The notes below the pieces were generated by a model that was not told the DNA's origin, did not search any database, and worked only from the letters and a program-made list of their open reading frames with translations. Below, one piece after another: positions 18,287-21,887 of a DNA stretch of 21,887 nt. The stretch is from Vicinamibacteria bacterium (lineage in GTDB: Bacteria > Acidobacteriota > Vicinamibacteria > Vicinamibacterales > 2-12-FULL-66-21), in NCBI GenBank assembly GCA_025937075.1, contig JAICSD010000011.1, forward strand, positions 1 to 21,887. Reading direction: 5' to 3'. Position 1 is the stretch's first letter; the number at the start of each line of letters is the position of its first letter. The position numbers and the translations under genes are program-made.

Positions 18287-19612
18287 TCACGGCTTCCTCT
18301 TCCGCTTCCACTCCTGCAGCCTCTTTCTAACCTCCGCCTCGAACCCGCGATCCGTCGGCTTGTAGAACGTCCGGTCCGCGTGGGCGGGCGGCAGGCACTG
18401 CATGTCGGCGACGCCCTCCGGCTCGTCGTGCGCGTAGCGGTAGTTGCGCGCGTAGTTCAGCTCCTTCATCAGCTTCGTCGGCGCGTTGCGAAGGTGCAGC
18501 GGCACCGGTTCGGCGACGTCGTGCGCGGCGGCATCCGCGGCCTCCGCATACGCGCGATACACCGCGTTGCTCTTCGGAGCGGTCGCGAGGTAGATCGCAG
18601 CCTGCGCGAGCGCGGTGTTCCCCTCGGGCATGCCGATGAAGTGGACGGCGTCCTTGGCCGCGACTGCGACCGTGAGCGCCTGCGGGTCGGCGTTGCCGAT
18701 GTCCTCGGACGCGAAGCGCACGAGGCGACGCGCGACGTAGAGCGGATCCTCGCCCGCCTCGAGCATGCGCGCGAGCCAGTAGACCGCGGCGTCGGGATCG
18801 CTGTTGCGCATGGACTTGTGCAGCGCCGAGATCAGGTTGTAATGCTCTTCGCCCGACTTGTCGTAAAGCAGCGCGCGGCTCTGCGCCAGATCAGCGATGA
18901 ACGCGCCGTCGACGTCGATCGCGCGGCCGTCCGCCGCGGCAGACGCCATCTCGAGCACGTTGAGCGCGACCCGGGCGTCACCGTTCGCGTATCGCGCCAT
19001 CGCCGCGTATCCATCCTCCGTGACCGTCAGCCGCTCATTTCCGAGACCGCGTTCCGGATCGGTCACCGCACGCCGCAGGATTTCGGCGATCGCCTCCTGG
19101 CCGAGCGGCTGCAGCACGTACACCTTCGAGCGCGAGAGCAGCGCTGAGTTCACCTCGAACGACGGGTTCTCCGTCGTCGCGCCGATGAGGACGATGTCGC
19201 CCGATTCGACGCGGGGAAGGAAGGCGTCCTGCTGCGCGCGGTTGAAGCGGTGGATCTCGTCGACGAAGAGGATCGTGCGCCGGCCCGAGCGGCGCCGCGC
19301 CTGTTCCGCCTCGGCCATCACCTCGCGAATTTCCTTGATCCCGGACAGGACGGCGCTGAAGGCGATGAAGTGCGCACGCGTCACGTTCGCAATGACGCGC
19401 GCGAGCGTCGTCTTGCCGGTTCCCGGCGGTCCCCACAGGACGATCGACTGGAGCCGGTCGTGAGCGATCGCTTCGCGCAGCGGACGTCCCGGCGCGATCA
19501 ACGCCTCCTGACCGACGAACTCGTCGAGCGTGCGCGGACGCATGCGTTCGGCGAGCGGCGCCGACTTGTCGATCGCCGGTGCGGGCGGAGGATCGTCAGC
19601 GAAGAGATCCAT
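18287..19612 (-). CDS. rarA: Replication-associated recombination ATPase RarA (MgsA)
   Basis: RarA/MgsA is an AAA+ ATPase related to clamp loaders and to eukaryotic WRNIP1; it acts at stalled replication forks. The 441-residue product has PRTLDEFVGQEAL (26-38), Walker A GPPGTGKT (61-68), Walker B ILFVDEIHRF (114-123), sensor 1 IGATTENPS and the C-terminal tetramerisation domain with EEHYNLISALHKSMRNSDPDAA and FYKPTDRGFE. The start ATG at 19612 (reading down) overlaps the stop of the upstream methyltransferase gene as TGATG, so the two are coupled. The frame is open further upstream to 19951, but this overlaps the other gene and adds no family sequence. Confidence 0.95.
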   Translation of the reverse strand: MDLFADDPPPAPAIDKSAPLAERMRPRTLDEFVGQEALIAPGRPLREAIAHDRLQSIVLWGPPGTGKTTLARVIANVTRAHFIAFSAVLSGIKEIREVMAEAEQARRRSGRRTILFVDEIHRFNRAQQDAFLPRVESGDIVLIGATTENPSFEVNSALLSRSKVYVLQPLGQEAIAEILRRAVTDPERGLGNERLTVTEDGYAAMARYANGDARVALNVLEMASAAADGRAIDVDGAFIADLAQSRALLYDKSGEEHYNLISALHKSMRNSDPDAAVYWLARMLEAGEDPLYVARRLVRFASEDIGNADPQALTVAVAAKDAVHFIGMPEGNTALAQAAIYLATAPKSNAVYRAYAEAADAAAHDVAEPVPLHLRNAPTKLMKELNYARNYRYAHDEPEGVADMQCLPPAHADRTFYKPTDRGFEAEVRKRLQEWKRKRKP

Positions 19613-20466
19613 CAGTAATTGTCTGCGTCGCGCTGGCGCGACGCTTCGTACAGGATGACCGCGGCGGCGGTCGAGACATTGAGCGATTCGATGGGGCGCC
19701 GCATCGGAATCGTGACCGTTGCGTCCGCGGCCGCGCTGACGGTATCCGAGATGCCGGCCCCTTCGCCACCGAAGATGATTGCGGTGGGACCGCGGAAGTC
19801 GACGTCGGGCAGCGGCGTCCCGTCGCGCGGGAGCGCCGCGACCAGCTGGACGTTCGCATCGCGCGCGGCTGTGATCGCGTCGAGCACCGACCCGCGCGTC
19901 GACACGGGAATGCGGAACGTACCGCCCATCGCGCCGCGGAGAGCCTTCCAACCGAAGGGATTGGCGGTGCCTTCGATCGTTGCTACTCCCGTTGCGCCGG
20001 ATGCGGCCGCCGTCCGGATGATCGCGCCGACGTTCCCCGGATCCTGCAGCCCCGCGAGGAGGAGCACGAGCGGTTGCGCGGAGCCCCGGTGCTCTGACCC
20101 CGCTGCGTGTTCTGACCCCGGCGTCCGGAAAACGTCAACCAGCGTTGACGGTTCGGCGTGTCCGATGGCGACGACCCCGGACGGCTGTTGCACTGGGCTC
20201 ATCGCCGCGAGCACGCTGTCGGTGACGCTCAGCACGCGGCCACCCTGCCGTCGAACTTCCAATGGCAGATGCGCGAGCGGCGACGACGGGCGGTCCAGCT
20301 CGCGATCCGCGAACGCCGCCACCTCGATCGGAATCGCGCACGCGAGCGCTTCCTCGAGCAGATGTGCGCCGTCGAGCAGGATGTCGGTCGACGTCACCCT
20401 GCCCGCGCGCGCCAGCTCGCGAAAGCGGCGAACCGTCGCGTTCTGACGGCTCGTGATCCGCTCCAT
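19612..20466 (-). CDS. SpoU/TrmH-family RNA 2'-O-methyltransferase (RlmB-like)
   Basis: This SPOUT-class methyltransferase uses S-adenosylmethionine to methylate a ribose 2'-OH in rRNA or tRNA. The N-terminal substrate-binding domain (1-100, with SRQNATVRRFREL, LLDGAHLLEEAL and MSPVQQPSGVVAI) fits the RlmB/TsnR subgroup. The catalytic domain has motif 1 LQDPGNVGAIIRTA (140-153), motif 2 FGGEGAGI (232-239) and motif 3 PIESLNVSTAAAVILYE (258-274). The linker between domains carries an unusual stretch RTPGSEHAAGSEHRGSA (114-130) encoded by an 18-base duplication. The target nucleotide cannot be assigned. The start is ATG at 20466 (reading down), and rarA follows with a one-base overlap. Confidence 0.9.
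   Translation of the reverse strand: MERITSRQNATVRRFRELARAGRVTSTDILLDGAHLLEEALACAIPIEVAAFADRELDRPSSPLAHLPLEVRRQGGRVLSVTDSVLAAMSPVQQPSGVVAIGHAEPSTLVDVFRTPGSEHAAGSEHRGSAQPLVLLLAGLQDPGNVGAIIRTAAASGATGVATIEGTANPFGWKALRGAMGGTFRIPVSTRGSVLDAITAARDANVQLVAALPRDGTPLPDVDFRGPTAIIFGGEGAGISDTVSAAADATVTIPMRRPIESLNVSTAAAVILYEASRQRDADNY
20089..20120 (-). repeat. 18-base-period duplication in the methyltransferase linker
   Basis: On the + strand GTGCTCTGACCCCG (20089-20102) and GTGTTCTGACCCCG (20107-20120) differ at one base and are offset by 18 bases, or six codons. On the coding strand each contains GGGGTCAGAAC/GC, giving the protein repeat GSEHAA-GSEHRG. GGGGTCAGA-type units occur as dispersed repeats in other large genomes, from memory; this may be an insertion of such an element. 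Confidence 0.65.
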
Positions 20467-20471
20467 GCTTT

Positions 20472-20558
20472 GTATTATTGTCCGCGCTGGTCCGTGTTTT
20501 CCGCGGCCCGTATTATTGTCCTGAAGGGATCCGCGCTGGTCCGCGTCTTCCGGCGGCC
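20472..20558. repeat. Imperfect direct repeat between the methyltransferase gene and greA
   Basis: GTATTATTGTCC occurs at 20472-20483 and again at 20510-20521. Each is followed by a copy of GCGCTGGTCCG-GT-TTCCG-CGGCC (20484-20508 and 20533-20558; the second preceded by a ten-base insert at 20522-20531). This occupies almost all of the gap between divergent genes. The TATTAT boxes could act as -10 elements on either strand; read on the - strand, the box at 20473-20478 lies five bases before the methyltransferase ATG. No good -35 element is seen. Confidence 0.65.
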
Positions 20559-20570
20559 GTTTCTGTTACC

Positions 20571-21047
20571 ATGGCCTCCGTGAAGGACCGGCTCCTCAGG
20601 AAGTTCCAGGACGAGATTGCGCAGCTCGATCGCGAGCTCAAAACCGAGCTGCCGAAAGAGATCAAGCGCGCGCGCGAGCTGGGCGATTTGCGTGAGAACG
20701 CGGAATACCAGGCCGCGAAGGAGCGCCAGCGCCTCGTCGAATCCCGCATCAGCCTTCTGCAGAAGCGCGTGAGCGAGATCTCGCTCATGAACCTCGATCG
20801 CATTCCGCACGACAAAGTCGGATTCGGATCGACGGTCACGCTGCGCGACGAAGCCGGGCAGTCCGTCGTCTACCAGCTCGTCATGCCGGAGGACGCCAAC
20901 GTCGAAGAAGGCCTGATCTCTACGGCCTCCCCGATCGGCCGCGCGCTCCTCAACAAGGAAGCGGGCGAGGACGTCGTCGTTCGCACGCCGAACGGCCTCG
21001 AGCGGCGGTTCGAGGTCCAGAAGCTCGTCACCATCCACGACGAATGA
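20571..21047 (+). CDS. greA: Transcription elongation factor GreA
   Basis: GreA enters the RNA polymerase secondary channel and stimulates cleavage of backtracked transcripts. The 158-residue length is exactly typical. Residues 1-75 form the coiled coil with the tip motif ELGDLRENAEYQAAKERQ (Asp39 and Glu42 being the acidic tip). The C-terminal FKBP-like domain includes VGFGSTVTLRDEAG, ISTASPIGRALLNKEAGEDV and the usual ending FEVQKLVTI. The start ATG 20571 gives the expected N-terminus; upstream in-frame sequence runs through the direct repeat and is rejected. No Shine-Dalgarno site is evident. Confidence 0.95.
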   Translation: MASVKDRLLRKFQDEIAQLDRELKTELPKEIKRARELGDLRENAEYQAAKERQRLVESRISLLQKRVSEISLMNLDRIPHDKVGFGSTVTLRDEAGQSVVYQLVMPEDANVEEGLISTASPIGRALLNKEAGEDVVVRTPNGLERRFEVQKLVTIHDE

Positions 21048-21066
21048 TCCCGGCTGCGGCGTCGCT

Positions 21067-21887
21067 GTGATCACGCCCGACTCTCCGGATCGTCAGTACT
21101 CGACGCGGCTCCGCACGGCGCTCGTGCTCACCGGCATCGGAACGGCGGGCGCCTACCACGCGGGCGTGCTGCGCGCACTGCGCGAGGCAGGAATCCGCAT
21201 CGATCTCGTCGCGGGCCGCGGCGCGGGCGTGCTGGGCGCGCTCTTCGCGGCCGTGGACGGAGGCCCTCGCCTCTGGGAGACGGACGGCCTGTGGAAGCGC
21301 GCGTCGATTGCGCGGGCCTATGCGGCGCGCATGCCGCTGCGCGTCGCCGGATGGGCGTTCGCCGCGGCAGGTGCGCTGCTGGCCACACCGCTCGTGCTGC
21401 TCGCTGGCGGCGTCGTCGTTGGTCTCGCCGGGCTGCTGCTCTGGTCTGTTGGACTGACGGGCGTTGCCGGGGCGTTGCGGTCGGTGTACGGACGATTCCT
21501 CGACGCGCTGTTCGATCCCGCTGGAATGCCGACCGTCATCCCGCGGCTCGTCGTGCTCTGCTTGCTGGTGGCCATCTTCGCATTTGCGGGCTCGGTCGGC
21601 GCCGCGCTGCTGGATGCGCCGGCGCGCCGCCGCGTCGGGCGTGGGTGGATGTGGCGCCTGTTCGGGTCGCCGCTTTCGATCGCACTGCTCCTCGACGCGG
21701 CGTGCGATCAGTTGTGGGGCCTGATTCGCGGCGCTGCTCCGATCGCGACGCCCCCGCGCCGGGAGCTGGGCCGCAGGTACCTGGAGCTGCTCATCGAGAA
21801 TCTCGGTCAGCCCGGGTTTCGCGAGCTGCTTCTGATCGCGCACGACGTCGATGCACGCCGGGATCTGCTGTTCGGGTTGCTCTCGGA
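21067..21887 (+). CDS. Patatin-like membrane protein lacking the catalytic serine, 5' part
   Basis: The frame opens at GTG 21067, 19 bases after greA, and has no stop before the window ends (about 273 residues seen). The N-terminus ALVLTGIGTAGAYHAGVLRALREAGIRIDLVAG has the patatin layout: oxyanion-hole glycines (GIGTAG, 23-28) followed by the nucleophile elbow. The elbow reads GRGAG (50-54) instead of GxSxG, so the serine nucleophile is replaced by glycine. A long hydrophobic region (about 95-130) and another (about 160-182) are probably membrane helices, unlike ordinary patatins. It may be a membrane protein with a non-catalytic patatin fold. The missing C-terminus would hold the catalytic aspartate position. 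A start upstream in another form cannot be excluded. Confidence 0.7.
   Translation, partial: MITPDSPDRQYSTRLRTALVLTGIGTAGAYHAGVLRALREAGIRIDLVAGRGAGVLGALFAAVDGGPRLWETDGLWKRASIARAYAARMPLRVAGWAFAAAGALLATPLVLLAGGVVVGLAGLLLWSVGLTGVAGALRSVYGRFLDALFDPAGMPTVIPRLVVLCLLVAIFAFAGSVGAALLDAPARRRVGRGWMWRLFGSPLSIALLLDAACDQLWGLIRGAAPIATPPRRELGRRYLELLIENLGQPGFRELLLIAHDVDARRDLLFGLLS

Overview
The window is GC-rich bacterial chromosome with dense, mostly co-directional housekeeping genes. Gene content, acidobacterial-type protein families (an ECF sigma factor / membrane protein / secreted 'PYSAEVVTET' protein trio, and a patatin-like membrane protein reading VAGRGAG at the elbow) and short intergenic repeats suggest Acidobacteriota, possibly class Vicinamibacteria. 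This placement is inference from family resemblance, not a search.

Layout on the + strand: end of phoH (2-76), ybeY, a CorC/HlyC-type CBS membrane protein and era form the classical phoH-ybeY-corC-era cluster, with start/stop overlap or short gaps. Next come an ECF sigma factor, a one-helix membrane protein in the anti-sigma position and a secreted protein of unknown function (2815-4710). Then mgtE (Mg2+ channel), recO (recombination), glyQ and glyS (both subunits of glycyl-tRNA synthetase), ppdK (pyruvate phosphate dikinase), corA (Mg2+/divalent channel) and mutL (mismatch repair nuclease). A 219-base gap (15824-16042) holds a candidate promoter and a structured leader RNA ahead of a membrane-anchored trypsin-like protease. 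A secreted glucose/sorbosone dehydrogenase-type beta-propeller protein follows. On the - strand are rarA (mgsA) and a SpoU/RlmB-type 2'-O-methyltransferase, overlapping by one base. On the + strand again are greA and the start of a patatin-like membrane protein that runs off the end. No tRNA, rRNA, CRISPR, transposase or phage gene was seen. No gene-free stretch exceeds 300 bases.

The most unusual content is repeats. At least four short repeat types occur between genes and also in frame inside conserved genes: a palindromic REP-like element (doublet inside ybeY, single copy at 16936-16964, with compensatory stem changes); heptanucleotide arrays (inverted pair between corA and mutL, another array in the mutL linker); a CGCAGAG-type element forming the last 13 codons of glyQ; and an 18-base duplication in the rlmB-type linker. 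Further hairpins and a direct repeat fill the gaps 13906-13926, 18236-18285 and 20472-20558. The insertions sit where the proteins should tolerate them (loops, linkers, tails).

Other points of interest are the leader RNA at 15943-16034, whose closing stem contains the ribosome binding site of the protease gene; the patatin-like protein, which lacks the nucleophilic serine; a lysine/arginine-rich N-terminal extension on PpdK; and three genes linked to Mg2+ transport (corC-like, mgtE, corA) within about 13 kb.
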